Shown: in pieces, positions 26,450 to 34,707 of the stretch | Layout: every line of letters begins with the position of its first letter | How positions within the stretch are numbered: the first letter of the stretch is position 1 | NCBI RefSeq assembly: GCF_002934365.1 | Contig: NZ_PTIY01000008.1 | Location: 1-64,000 of the forward strand | Origin: Methylobacter tundripaludum | GTDB taxonomy: Bacteria > Pseudomonadota > Gammaproteobacteria > Methylococcales > Methylomonadaceae | DNA length: 64,000 nucleotides | Direction: 5' to 3' | Notes under the pieces: generated by a model | What the model saw: the letters and a program-made list of their open reading frames with translations, nothing else | Database searches by the model: none | What the model was told of the DNA's origin: nothing | Translations under genes and position numbers: made by a program

Positions 26450-27094
26450 TCAGCCGACATGGTTAACCCCGGCGTCGACCAATGCGGCCATTGCCGCCGC
26501 CTCGCTTTGCCCGCCGGCATTCAGCCCTTGAACAACGCTACGCCGGTTTTGCGGCGGTTGATTTTGACTGACTTTCCACTTGCCGATTAACCGGGTGATA
26601 ACCATTTCAATACCGACCACAGCCTCAATCAGCTTTCCGGTAAAATCCTCCGGCGCATCCGACACCGCCCACGGCTCGGGGAAAGCCGCTTCCTGTTGCT
26701 GCGTTAACGCTTCAAGCTGGGCGCGAACCCAAACAGCATCATCGATAATCCGCAAAGTACCGTAAGCATGAACTACCGCGTAGTTCCAGGTCGGAACCAC
26801 CTTCCCTGCTTCCTGTTTGGTCGCATACCACGACGGGCTGATATAAGCGTCCGGGCCGTGGAATATGGCCAGCATTTCAACATCCGATGCAAGGTCATGC
26901 CAGAGCGGATTGGCCCGCGCTATATGGCCGCGTAACACGCCAAACGGTTCGGGTGCCGGTTCAAGATGCAAGGGAATGTGATTGGCGTTAATGCCGTTTG
27001 CGCCGAGCGTTACCAATGTCGCAAGCGGCCGGTTGCGGATCAGCTCGTGCATGACTTCAATATCGGGCTGTTCAAACTGTGACGGTATGTACAT
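26450..27094 (-). CDS. FMN-binding PaiB-family protein
   Basis: A 214-residue protein with the split-barrel flavin-binding fold of PaiB: YIPSQFEQPDIEVMHELIRN, ANHIPLHLEP, GHIARANPLWHDL, FHGPDAYISPSWYATKQEAG and VVPTWNYAVVHAYG. In Bacillus PaiB is a negative regulator of sporulation and proteases; in proteobacteria the role is not known. It lies 4 bp after a truncated GFA gene. Confidence 0.93.
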   Translation of the reverse strand: MYIPSQFEQPDIEVMHELIRNRPLATLVTLGANGINANHIPLHLEPAPEPFGVLRGHIARANPLWHDLASDVEMLAIFHGPDAYISPSWYATKQEAGKVVPTWNYAVVHAYGTLRIIDDAVWVRAQLEALTQQQEAAFPEPWAVSDAPEDFTGKLIEAVVGIEMVITRLIGKWKVSQNQPPQNRRSVVQGLNAGGQSEAAAMAALVDAGVNHVG

Positions 27095-27098
27095 GGGT

Positions 27099-27302
27099 CT
27101 ACTGAGAAATAAGAACTTCGCTGATTTGAATAACCGGCTCTATGTCCGTGTAATTGGGCATGTCGCCTTGCAGCATTGCGGCAGTCGAGGCGAACAGGGC
27201 CGCGTGGGCTTTTTGGCAAGTCCGGCAATGGCAATGAGCGACAGGCATATCGATGCTGTCGATTTCGTACTCAACGGCTCCGCATAAACAGCTACCTTTC
27301 AT
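27099..27302 (-). pseudogene. Truncated GFA-family gene
   Basis: Sixty-seven residues starting at ATG 27302 (MKGSCLCGAVEYEIDSIDMP), preceded by a G-rich ribosome binding site. The first zinc cysteines of the GFA/CENP-V fold are present (CLCG, HCHCRTCQKAH), but the second half with the remaining CxxC is missing; the frame runs into unrelated sequence (DIEPVIQISEVLISQ) and stops 4 bp before the PaiB gene. It is probably a remnant cut by recombination. A functional mini-protein cannot be ruled out. Confidence 0.8.
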
Positions 27303-27334
27303 GTTAGTCCCCCCGTTACTTATCAACTGTATGA

Positions 27335-28024
27335 CTATGAACGCACTACAGCTTCCAGAAAAGCCGTAACCAACGGATGCGGTCCTTCAGGCGCAGAGCG
27401 GGCTTGCGGCACGAACAACGTACCGATAAAAAACGGATGATCGGGGTGCTCAATGACGCGGATTTCACCCTCGGCATCGGCGCCCGAGACATTCAACGGC
27501 CCTTGCTTCAGCTCGTCAATGCAATCGGGGTTGACCCCGAAGTTGCAGTAGTAATGCTCTTTCGCTGACAGGCTTCCGTAGATTGCAGCTACCTGGGAGT
27601 CCGGTGCAAAATTAAGCTGCATCTCGCGGCCTGCCAGCGAACAAGCCAGTTGCGAAATAAACAGGCTTGAGGCGTAGGGATCGTACTCGGCATGTTGCGC
27701 GTCCTTAAAGCCTAAGACGTTCCGGGCATACTCGATCACCATATGCTGAAACCCGCCGCAGGTGCCGAAACAGGGGATTTTGTTTTCCCTGGCATAGCGA
27801 ATCGCCCACAGTGTAAGCTCCATGCTTTTGTAAGGGCTGCCGGGCGCAACCCATATGCCAGAATACTGTTCAAACAGCGTGGGGCTTATGTCTTCAGTTG
27901 AAACCCAATCAACAGCCACCTCCACATTGAGCAGATTCCGGGCATGCCGGATGGCCGCATCGGTGGAAATATGCGGCGGGAATGTCGGCGTGTATTCGCC
28001 GAGCAAAGCGATAGCTTTAATCAT
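27335..28024 (-). CDS. CTP-synthase-like class I glutamine amidotransferase domain protein
   Basis: A 229-residue protein (MIKAIALLGEYTPTFPPHIS) resembling the C-terminal glutaminase domain of CTP synthase, without the synthetase half. The oxyanion segment VAPGSPY and nucleophile elbow FGTCGGFQHMV are present. The usual FHPE carrying the catalytic His and Glu is replaced by FVPQ in HPFFIGTLFVPQARSAPEG, so normal glutamine hydrolysis is doubtful. Start chosen at 28024, where the fold begins. It may have another hydrolase or binding role. Confidence 0.82.
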   Translation of the reverse strand: MIKAIALLGEYTPTFPPHISTDAAIRHARNLLNVEVAVDWVSTEDISPTLFEQYSGIWVAPGSPYKSMELTLWAIRYARENKIPCFGTCGGFQHMVIEYARNVLGFKDAQHAEYDPYASSLFISQLACSLAGREMQLNFAPDSQVAAIYGSLSAKEHYYCNFGVNPDCIDELKQGPLNVSGADAEGEIRVIEHPDHPFFIGTLFVPQARSAPEGPHPLVTAFLEAVVRS

Positions 28025-28079
28025 GTCGTTTATTTTCCTATGGCGTGACAATCAGTTTTGATGTCCGCACCTTTTATGC

Positions 28080-28958
28080 TCAGGCCGGTCGGATGCGAAC
28101 AGCAATGCGAGCCCCAAACAAATTGATGCACAAACCTGCAATAACCAGAGCGGCGGCGTTTATCTTCCAATCGAACAGAGGCTCCCTCAAGGCTAATGTT
28201 GAAGCCGCAAACCCGAATATCGGCACCAGCAAGGTAAACGGCGCCACTGTCGCAGCCGGATAGCGGCTCAACAACCAGCTCCATGCGGCAAATCCAAGCA
28301 GGGTCACCGGATACACCATATAGCCAATCGCGCCGACAGTCAGCCAGGAAATATGCGAAATGATTTCAGCATTCCAGCTGTTTTGTTCCAGAAAAAACGA
28401 CAGAACCAACAGCGGCGGCCAAGCGACGAGGCTTGCCCAAACGACCAGCGCAAACATATCGACTTTGCCGAGTTTCTTGGAAATCAGGCTGCCTACCCCC
28501 CATGTGGCCGCTGCGGCGATAATCAGCATCAGGCCGTAAACCGAAATTTCACCGCCACTATTTGAAGCGACCAGCCCGATTCCCGAAAATGAAACCAAGG
28601 CGCCGGCGATTTGCCAAATGGAAGGTTTTTCGGCCAGGAATAAGACGGCCAGCAAGACCGTGAAGAACACCTGCATCTGTAGTACCAACGACGCCAGCCC
28701 CGCTGTCGTCCCGGCGTACATGCCGGAAAACAGCAACGCGAACTGAAGCGCAAACATCACCAAGCCGAAGCCGACAACCATGCGCAATGGCGCGGCGGGG
28801 CGCTTGATAAAAAAGATAGCCGGAAACGTACAGAGGAAGAACCTGAGTGCGCAAAGCAGAATGGGCGGAATTTCTTTAAGGCCGACTTTGATCACGACAA
28901 AATTGACTCCCCAAATAGCGACGACCAATATCGCCAACGCCATGTGATGTAAACGCAT
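28080..28958 (-). CDS. EamA/DMT-family transporter
   Basis: A 292-residue inner-membrane protein with ten predicted helices in two EamA repeats (about residues 5-135 and 145-285). Landmarks are WGVNFVVIKVGLKEIPP and ALRFFLCTFPAIFFI in the first repeat and GWGSLISKKLG-like and VTLLGFAAWSWLLSRYPAAT in the second. The closest named relatives are the cysteine/O-acetylserine exporter type (YdeD/EamA); the substrate here is unproven. It precedes the amidotransferase-like gene by 55 bp on the same strand. Confidence 0.9.
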   Translation of the reverse strand: MRLHHMALAILVVAIWGVNFVVIKVGLKEIPPILLCALRFFLCTFPAIFFIKRPAAPLRMVVGFGLVMFALQFALLFSGMYAGTTAGLASLVLQMQVFFTVLLAVLFLAEKPSIWQIAGALVSFSGIGLVASNSGGEISVYGLMLIIAAAATWGVGSLISKKLGKVDMFALVVWASLVAWPPLLVLSFFLEQNSWNAEIISHISWLTVGAIGYMVYPVTLLGFAAWSWLLSRYPAATVAPFTLLVPIFGFAASTLALREPLFDWKINAAALVIAGLCINLFGARIAVRIRPA

Positions 28959-29022
28959 AGTTCTCCAGTGGGTCTGTTATAGATAACCTCGCATTTCGAC
29001 AAGCTTAATACGGACGGCTCTA

Positions 29023-29824
29023 GGTTCTGTTGACGTTTCATCTCAGCCATAAAAGTACCGAAGAAAACGACAACATCCCCATGTAATTAACAGCTTTTTT
29101 CTCATATCGAGTGGCAATTCTGCGGTAGTGCTTGAGCTTGCCAATCGACTACATGCCGCTCTTTATAATAGCACTCAATTGTTTCTTTCCGATTCGATTT
29201 TGGCGGGATGACGGCTTTTATTCCCCGGCATTCCAACCGCTCTCAACTCGTTTGTGTCGTAAGCCTTGTCCGCTAAAACGGCAGAGGCTTTAACGTTTTC
29301 AAGCAAGGGTATCGCTTGCTTGCATTCAGCTTCCTGGCCGCCTGTCGGGATATACTTAATCGGCATGCCTAAAGCATCGCAGAGCGCGTGGATCTTACCG
29401 CTAAAACCACCTTTGGAACGGCCCAATGCCTCATTGTCGGCAGAGCTGTTTGCCGCCCCAGCCGCGCTGGCATGCGACCTAACCACCGATCCGTCCATAG
29501 AAACATCCTGTAAATCCGAGGCTTCAGAATAATGGCCGAAGAGTTTCTCCCAGACGCCATTGGCACGCCAGCGTGAAAAACGCTTGAATATGCTATTCCA
29601 CTTACCTGCGTTGGCGGCAAAACCCGCCACTGCGATCCCTAACGTAATATCCACAAGCACGCACTAATAAATTGTCTGCACGTGTCTGGCTGACCGACAT
29701 GAATGCCTGTTAATTTCTTTAAGTTTGCCAATATTCGCAGCCATTCTTCATCGCTTAAATTTATCCGGTTCATTCCACTCAAAATGATCGATTCTACCGG
29801 ATTAGTGGAACGTCAACAGAACCT
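29023..29824. mobile_element. Decayed IS5-family (IS427-like) insertion sequence
   Basis: Perfect inverted ends GGTTCTGTTGACGTT (29023-29037) and AACGTCAACAGAACC (29810-29824) are each flanked by TA, the target duplication expected of this group. The 802-bp element encodes one DDE transposase on the minus strand, broken by frameshifts and a stop. Confidence 0.9.
29036..29776 (-). pseudogene. Broken IS5-type transposase gene
   Basis: Reading starts at ATG 29776 (MNRINLSDEEWLRILANLKK) and hits a stop after LWILR. The frame then shifts before GKWNSIFKRFSRW, continues through VSMDGSVVRSHASAAG, the ALGRSKGGFSGKIHALCDAL region and VLADKAYDTNELR, shifts again at ECRGIKAVIPPKSNRK, and once more to reach KLKHYRRIATRYEK and the C-terminal end. 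At least three frameshifts and one stop make it inactive. Confidence 0.9.
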
Positions 29825-30048
29825 AGCGTTGCGGTCTTCAAAACGCAACGTTGCAACTTGCGTCTAGTTATCCAGTTGTTCAGTAAATTATTCATGGTGT
29901 ACGAAACATAACGTAAAAGCAAACTCGATATAAATCAATGACTAGGTTAACCGATGTCACGCACGGATAATTTTTGTCCTGTTTGTCGTGCTGCATTCCC
30001 ACGTAGCGTTAGGAAGGGTTCTGGAAAAAATAAAGTTTAAAATATGCG

Positions 30049-30729
30049 TCACATACAGGTCATACGCTTGATAAAGTCCTGCAGGCTTTGACCTTCGATG
30101 TCTATAAATGTCGCATTTTCCGATTGGATGCTCTGAATTCTATCCAGCCGGAAATTGCGAAAATCGTCTCGTAATTCACACCAACCGACCAAGGTCCAGA
30201 CGTTTCCCCAAAAATAGAGCCCCAATGGGCGGATGCGGCGCAGGCTTTGCTCGCCGTCGGCACGGCAATAGCCCATCTGTAACAAGCGTTTGTCGTCTAT
30301 GGCTTTACGGCAAATATCCAAGTTAACATCCAAATCTTGGCGCTGAGAGAAGCGTAAGGAAAACAGTTTGCTGTCTTCAATCTTGGTCCTTAGTTCGGCG
30401 GGAATGACGGCGGTAATTTTGTCCAGCGCCGATTGCGCCGAGTAACCCAGTTCGGTTCCCGCCCAAGTCTTTACCATCCTCGCACCGACGACCAATGCCT
30501 CGATTTCGTCCGACGTAAACATGATCGGCGGAATGTCGATGGAGTGCCGCAGCATATAGCCGACGCCGGCTTCGCCCTCAACCGGAACGCCGGACAGACT
30601 GAGATCCTGAATGTCCCGATAAATGGTGCGCTCGGATACCTCCAGGCGTTCGGCAAGCGTCTTGGCGGTGACCAGGCGCTTGTTGCGCAGGATTTGTACG
30701 ATTTGAAATAAACGGTCGGCGCGTCGCAT
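30049..30729 (-). CDS. YafY-type HTH/WYL transcriptional regulator
   Basis: A 226-residue cytoplasmic regulator. The N-terminal winged helix (RRADRLFQIVQILRNKRLVT, then ERLEVSERTIYRDIQDLS) is followed by a WYL ligand-binding domain (about residues 130-215: LQMGYCRADGEQSLRRIRPL, WTLVGWCELRDDFRNFRLDR). Such proteins often control neighbouring genes; the next genes upstream are a VOC protein and a glutathione transferase on the same strand. The ligand is unknown. The 220 bp between it and the IS element show nothing recognisable. Confidence 0.93.
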   Translation of the reverse strand: MRRADRLFQIVQILRNKRLVTAKTLAERLEVSERTIYRDIQDLSLSGVPVEGEAGVGYMLRHSIDIPPIMFTSDEIEALVVGARMVKTWAGTELGYSAQSALDKITAVIPAELRTKIEDSKLFSLRFSQRQDLDVNLDICRKAIDDKRLLQMGYCRADGEQSLRRIRPLGLYFWGNVWTLVGWCELRDDFRNFRLDRIQSIQSENATFIDIEGQSLQDFIKRMTCM

Positions 30730-30781
30730 GTTTTTGGGTAGGAGGCGGCCGATGCTCCGGCCGCCTGTTGATCAATTATGA

Positions 30782-31153
30782 TTAGGACGCTGAATACAAA
30801 CCAAGCCGGTTGCCTTCGCTATCCAAAAACATCGCGAAGTAGCCGCAGTCGCCGTCATGAATCGGCGTTTTGGGCATGAGCACACTGCCGCCGTGTTGAA
30901 CGACCCTATCCAGAGGAACGCTTAAATCCTCGCCGCCGTTGAAATAAATCACTGCGCCGGTTTGGCTGGGTTGGTAATGTTCTCCCTGCATTAGCATACC
31001 GCTGACGGCGCCTTCTTCGGCGTCGAAAATCGCCAATTGATAACCGCCCATTTCCTCGTCTTTAAAAGTGGCTTGCAGAACATTTTGGTAAAAGTCTTTA
31101 GCGCGTTGCATGTCGGTGACCGGAATTTCAAACCAAGTTGCTACATTGTTCAT
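30782..31153 (-). CDS. VOC/glyoxalase-fold protein
   Basis: A 123-residue protein with two beta-alpha-beta-beta-beta modules: NNVATWFEIPVTDMQRAKDF at the start and DCGYFAMFLDSEGNRLGLYS at the end. Members include dioxygenases, glyoxalases and resistance proteins; this subfamily (YafY-neighbour VOC) has no known substrate. It is 52 bp upstream of the YafY-type regulator gene on the same strand, suggesting co-transcription. Confidence 0.9.
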   Translation of the reverse strand: MNNVATWFEIPVTDMQRAKDFYQNVLQATFKDEEMGGYQLAIFDAEEGAVSGMLMQGEHYQPSQTGAVIYFNGGEDLSVPLDRVVQHGGSVLMPKTPIHDGDCGYFAMFLDSEGNRLGLYSAS

Positions 31154-31305
31154 TTTTATCTCCGTATTTTAAGTGTTAACGAGCGGCTATGGTATGACAG
31201 CCTTCCTGACAGCGTGGTGTCAGTAGTGTTTACATGTTTGACAATTTCTTAAGCGATCCCGGATCGAACCCTATGCGGCCCAGAATTGCCATCATACTTG
31301 TTCGC

Positions 31306-31908
31306 TCAGGCTGTCCCAATGCCCGGCATGGCGATATAACCGGGTAAGTTTTCCACCCTTTTTAGCCATGCCCGAACCGACGGATAGGCGTCCAGAGCGA
31401 TTCCGCCTTCCGGCGCCAGCGCTACATAGGGATAGCAGGCAATGTCGGCAATTGTCGCCCGTTCGCCGGCCAGCCAGAGATGGCCGGATAAGCGCTGCTC
31501 TAATACCCTCAACCCTTGTTTGCCCAGTGCTTGGGATTGCTCGATGTCCCAGGGTCTGTTGAATTTTTTCGCTGCCCGAGCCCTGGCGAGTCCGTAGAGA
31601 ATTTCGTTTTGCGACAGACTCAGCCACTGCATGACTTCGGCCATGGCTATGGCGTCAAGCGGAAGCCAGCATTCCCCGCCATAGCGGCGCGCCAGATACA
31701 GCAAAATAGCCGACGAGTCCCAGATAACCGTGCCTCCGTCATCCAATACCGGCAGCTGGCCGCGCGGATTCAGTTGTAAGAACGCGGCGGTTTTATTCTC
31801 GCCTTGCCCTAAATCGACCGGCGCCGATTCGTAAGCCAATTCGAGCAAGGCGCACAACAATCTGACTTTGTAGCAGTTGCCGGACAGTTCCATATCGTAA
31901 AGTTTCAT
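31306..31908 (-). CDS. Glutathione S-transferase family protein
   Basis: A 200-residue protein with an N-terminal thioredoxin-like domain (MKLYDMELSGNCYKVRLLCA) carrying the cis-Pro segment GQLPVLDDGGTVIWDSSAIL for glutathione binding, and an all-helical C-terminal domain with the N-capping motif ATIADIACYPYVALA. The catalytic residue may be the Ser or Cys in SGNCYK. Substrate unknown. Same strand as the VOC and YafY-type genes. Confidence 0.92.
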   Translation of the reverse strand: MKLYDMELSGNCYKVRLLCALLELAYESAPVDLGQGENKTAAFLQLNPRGQLPVLDDGGTVIWDSSAILLYLARRYGGECWLPLDAIAMAEVMQWLSLSQNEILYGLARARAAKKFNRPWDIEQSQALGKQGLRVLEQRLSGHLWLAGERATIADIACYPYVALAPEGGIALDAYPSVRAWLKRVENLPGYIAMPGIGTA

Positions 31909-32105
31909 CGTTTGTCCTTGATCATGGTGGATCGATAGTCGTTATTTCACGTCCAGTTGCCGAGGCGTTAACGGCGTAGATCGCTGAATAGTAACTGGGC
32001 GCTTTTCTTGTATAAACTAATCGCGCATCCGCGTCAAAAACAATACCGCTGGCATGTCAATTGCTACGGAGTTATCCGTGAATAACCGCATTTGAGGCGT
32101 CCCCG

Positions 32106-32567
32106 ATGGAAATCAAGCCCTATACAGCCCTTACAATTATCTCTAGTTCGCCACAACAGCGGCAAGTTTCCGCCGGTGCTACGGAAACATCTGCCGCTTT
32201 TACGGCCAGCCTTGCCGACAAGGCCACTATTTCCCAAGCCGCACGAGACCGATTAGCAGAAGAAGCCAAGGGTGAGCGCACCTACGATTTCACCAATATA
32301 GCGCCGAACGATATGTTGAACGCCATCAACAGTCTGATAAAAAATGGCGAGATGTCGCTGGATGAATCCAGCTCACTCTTGGCTTTTGCACCGCTGACCG
32401 AATTGAATGCCGCGATGGGCAAACCCGGCAGCACAAATCAGCCAATAAATTTATTCTCCGGTTTGGAAAAAATGATTGCCTTTAATAAGTCTATTCATAA
32501 CGACGCAGGCGCCATTTATGCCCAGAAAGCACTTTCTGCGCTTAAGCGCCTTGACGGTGAGTATTGA
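32106..32567 (+). CDS. Hypothetical protein, possibly surface or flagellum-linked
   Basis: A 153-residue protein with no signal peptide or membrane helix. The N-terminal third is Ser/Thr/Ala-rich and disordered-looking. A short motif DKATISQAARDRLAEEAKGE is of a kind seen in small proteobacterial proteins of unknown role. The rest is predicted helical (NAINSLIKNGEMSLDESSSL). It stands about 190 bp before the next hypothetical gene, which has a similar low-complexity start. Confidence 0.65.
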   Translation: MEIKPYTALTIISSSPQQRQVSAGATETSAAFTASLADKATISQAARDRLAEEAKGERTYDFTNIAPNDMLNAINSLIKNGEMSLDESSSLLAFAPLTELNAAMGKPGSTNQPINLFSGLEKMIAFNKSIHNDAGAIYAQKALSALKRLDGEY

Positions 32568-32751
32568 TAGGTCGATTGCCTTGTGTATGGGGAGGGAATG
32601 CTGATTTTCATTGTTGCCTGAATTAACTGGAAAAGTCTTCACGATAGCTTGACCAAAGCAATCATAAGTAAACGAAGTCCCTTGAAACACCAATAATGAC
32701 GCGCTACAAAATTTCTTGGCGCCATTTTGTAATCAAAATCAGGAGTCTGAT

Positions 32752-33489
32752 ATGTCAAATTTAAATGTAAGCAACGCAGCTACTGCTTCAACTGTAACAT
32801 CGGCAAGTAACACAGCAATGAATGGCCAACAAAAAGTGACTACTGATTTTCAGTCAACCTTGGAAAAAGCAATGCAAGCCGAAAATACAGCACAGACGTC
32901 CTCTGATCTCAAAATGAGAATGAAGGATGGCAAAGTCGTTGAACTTAAGAATTATCGGCGTTTAAATTTTGAGCCCGTGACTGTTGAGTCGGTACAAAAA
33001 AAGCTAGGCCTTAGCCAAGAAGAGGCGGAAGCGGAATTTGCAAGAATGGCGGCTGAGCATAAAAAATTGTGGGCCGAGCATGACAAACTTGAAAAAGAAC
33101 ATGCGAAAGCAGCGGAGGAAGCAAGTTCACCTGAAGGACAGAAGAAATACCTGATGTCCAAAGAAGTAGAAGCGGTGGCGCGCGATGCTACAGGCAATAT
33201 AGTTGCAAAGCTCTACAAAGACGGTAGTTTTTTTTGCAGTAACCGGTTAGCTGGGGTTGTAAGTGAATTTTTGGACGGCCGTTCGCATGCGCAAGCCATG
33301 CAGAAAATAGCAAAACAACCGAACGTGGTTGTCACTCATTACAAAAGCAAGGTAACGGACTTCGATCTTTTGCCGGAGCAAATTGCTAACGACAGAAAAC
33401 AATATCTGCTTTATCCAGAGTTCTATCGTGAACATAGGGCTTCAATAGAAGAGGTTATGGCGTTGAGAGAGCGTATTTTGGCCCTTTAA
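32752..33489 (+). CDS. Hypothetical protein with long helical region
   Basis: A 245-residue protein starting at ATG 32752 (MSNLNVSNAATASTVTSASN), eight bases after AGGAG. The frame is open from 32716, but the ribosome site fixes the later start. The disordered Ser/Thr-rich N-terminus (1-50) is followed by a probable coiled coil of Glu/Lys/Ala heptads (EEAEAEFARMAAEHKKLWAE, then HDKLEKEHAKAAEEA; about residues 95-135), and a C-terminal globular part. No family recognised. No secretion signal. It forms a possible pair with the gene just upstream. Confidence 0.75.
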   Translation: MSNLNVSNAATASTVTSASNTAMNGQQKVTTDFQSTLEKAMQAENTAQTSSDLKMRMKDGKVVELKNYRRLNFEPVTVESVQKKLGLSQEEAEAEFARMAAEHKKLWAEHDKLEKEHAKAAEEASSPEGQKKYLMSKEVEAVARDATGNIVAKLYKDGSFFCSNRLAGVVSEFLDGRSHAQAMQKIAKQPNVVVTHYKSKVTDFDLLPEQIANDRKQYLLYPEFYREHRASIEEVMALRERILAL

Positions 33490-33780
33490 AAACTGATCGT
33501 CTGAAAAGGAACTTACAATATTTTCCATTCTCGGCAGCTGTTTTTCCAGTTAAGGGGCGGTCAGTGAGCATTCTAAAAACAGTCGTGCAAAGATTGCATG
33601 CCGTCCAACAATCAATACGATATGAGTGTCTGTTTGGCGATTTTTTACATTAAATAATGAAACTTGAACAGTCTGTTTCAGGGGAAATACCCGTCAATAT
33701 TGACGGACAGCGTTGCACTCTTGCGCGGCCTGCCGAGTTCACGCCGTGCCTCTAAACCTAAACCAAAGGATAATTCATTC

Positions 33781-34470
33781 ATGCTGGAACTCTACATTGC
33801 TAACAAGAACTACTCATCCTGGTCATTAAGGCCGTGGGTGCTGATGCGCGAACTCGAAATCCCGTTCGTTGAACATTTAGTGCCTTTCAGCGACAACCAG
33901 AGATCAAACGCGTTTCGCACTTTTTCGCCCAGCGGAAAAGTGCCGTGCCTAATTGACGGCGCTACCGTCGTCTGGGATTCATTGGCTATCGCTGAATACT
34001 TGGCAGAGAGGACGCCGCAAGTCTGGCCGGCCGATACGACGGCACGGGCTTGGGCGCGCAGTGCGACTGCGGAGATGCACTCGGGGTTTCAGGCCTTGCG
34101 TAGTTTCTGCACGATGAATTGCGGCCTAAGAGTACGCATCGACTCGAACTCCCCAGCTTTGAACAAGGATCTGGCTCGGCTCGACGAACTATGGCGCGAG
34201 GGTCTTTCCCGTTTTGGCGGTCCGTATCTAGCGGGACAATCATTCACCGCCGTGGATGCGTTTTTCGCGCCTGTCGCATTCCGCGTACAGACTTATGGGC
34301 TGTCCATGATTGATGGCTCCCTGCTATACGCCAAGCGCCTGCTGGAATTGCCTTCCATGCAGGATTGGTATGCCGCAGCCCTGAGTGAAACGTGGAGGGA
34401 CGATGCGCAGGAGGAGACGGCGCGAAATGCCGGAATTTGGTTGAACGATTACCGTGCAATTGATGCGTAG
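33781..34470 (+). CDS. Glutathione S-transferase family protein
   Basis: A 229-residue GST. The start at ATG 33781 is preferred because the family sequence begins there (MLELYIANKNYSSWSLRPWV) and AAAGGA lies 10 nt upstream; the longer frame from 33664 adds an unrelated tail. The SSWSLR motif holds the likely catalytic Ser; GKVPCLIDGATVVWDSLAIA is the glutathione-binding part. The C-terminal helical domain includes FTAVDAFFAPVAFRV. Related to the YfcF-like/maleylacetoacetate isomerase-like branch; substrate unknown. Confidence 0.9.
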   Translation: MLELYIANKNYSSWSLRPWVLMRELEIPFVEHLVPFSDNQRSNAFRTFSPSGKVPCLIDGATVVWDSLAIAEYLAERTPQVWPADTTARAWARSATAEMHSGFQALRSFCTMNCGLRVRIDSNSPALNKDLARLDELWREGLSRFGGPYLAGQSFTAVDAFFAPVAFRVQTYGLSMIDGSLLYAKRLLELPSMQDWYAAALSETWRDDAQEETARNAGIWLNDYRAIDA

Positions 34471-34600
34471 TGTACGATAAATAGGTTAGGCGTCCGGCCG
34501 GGTTTGTTGCATCGAATAAAGACACGATTGGGTGTCTCGAAAACTTGTTCCGTCCATGCTCTCCAAATTAACAATTTAAAATCAAAGGGCATATATTTAA

Positions 34601-34645
34601 AGTCCTTCGACCGCGCTCAGGAGAGCCTTGTCGAACCATGAGCGA
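34601..34645. repeat. Dispersed repeat, second copy of the CTCAGGAGAGCCTTGTCGAA unit
   Basis: GTCCTTCGACCGCGCTCAGG, then AGAGCCTTGTCGAACCATGAGCG, matches the core of the element at 17098-17230. It lies in the gap before the PAS-GGDEF gene. Confidence 0.8.
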
Positions 34646-34707
34646 AATCAATTTATTCGGCGCTTCCCTAACGAGCCAACACTCTTCATTTTAGAGCCGG
34701 TCGCGGC

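Noticed and set aside
29827-30048. Possible gene or regulatory element between the IS element and the YafY-type gene
   Set aside because: No frame, hairpin or promoter of note was seen.
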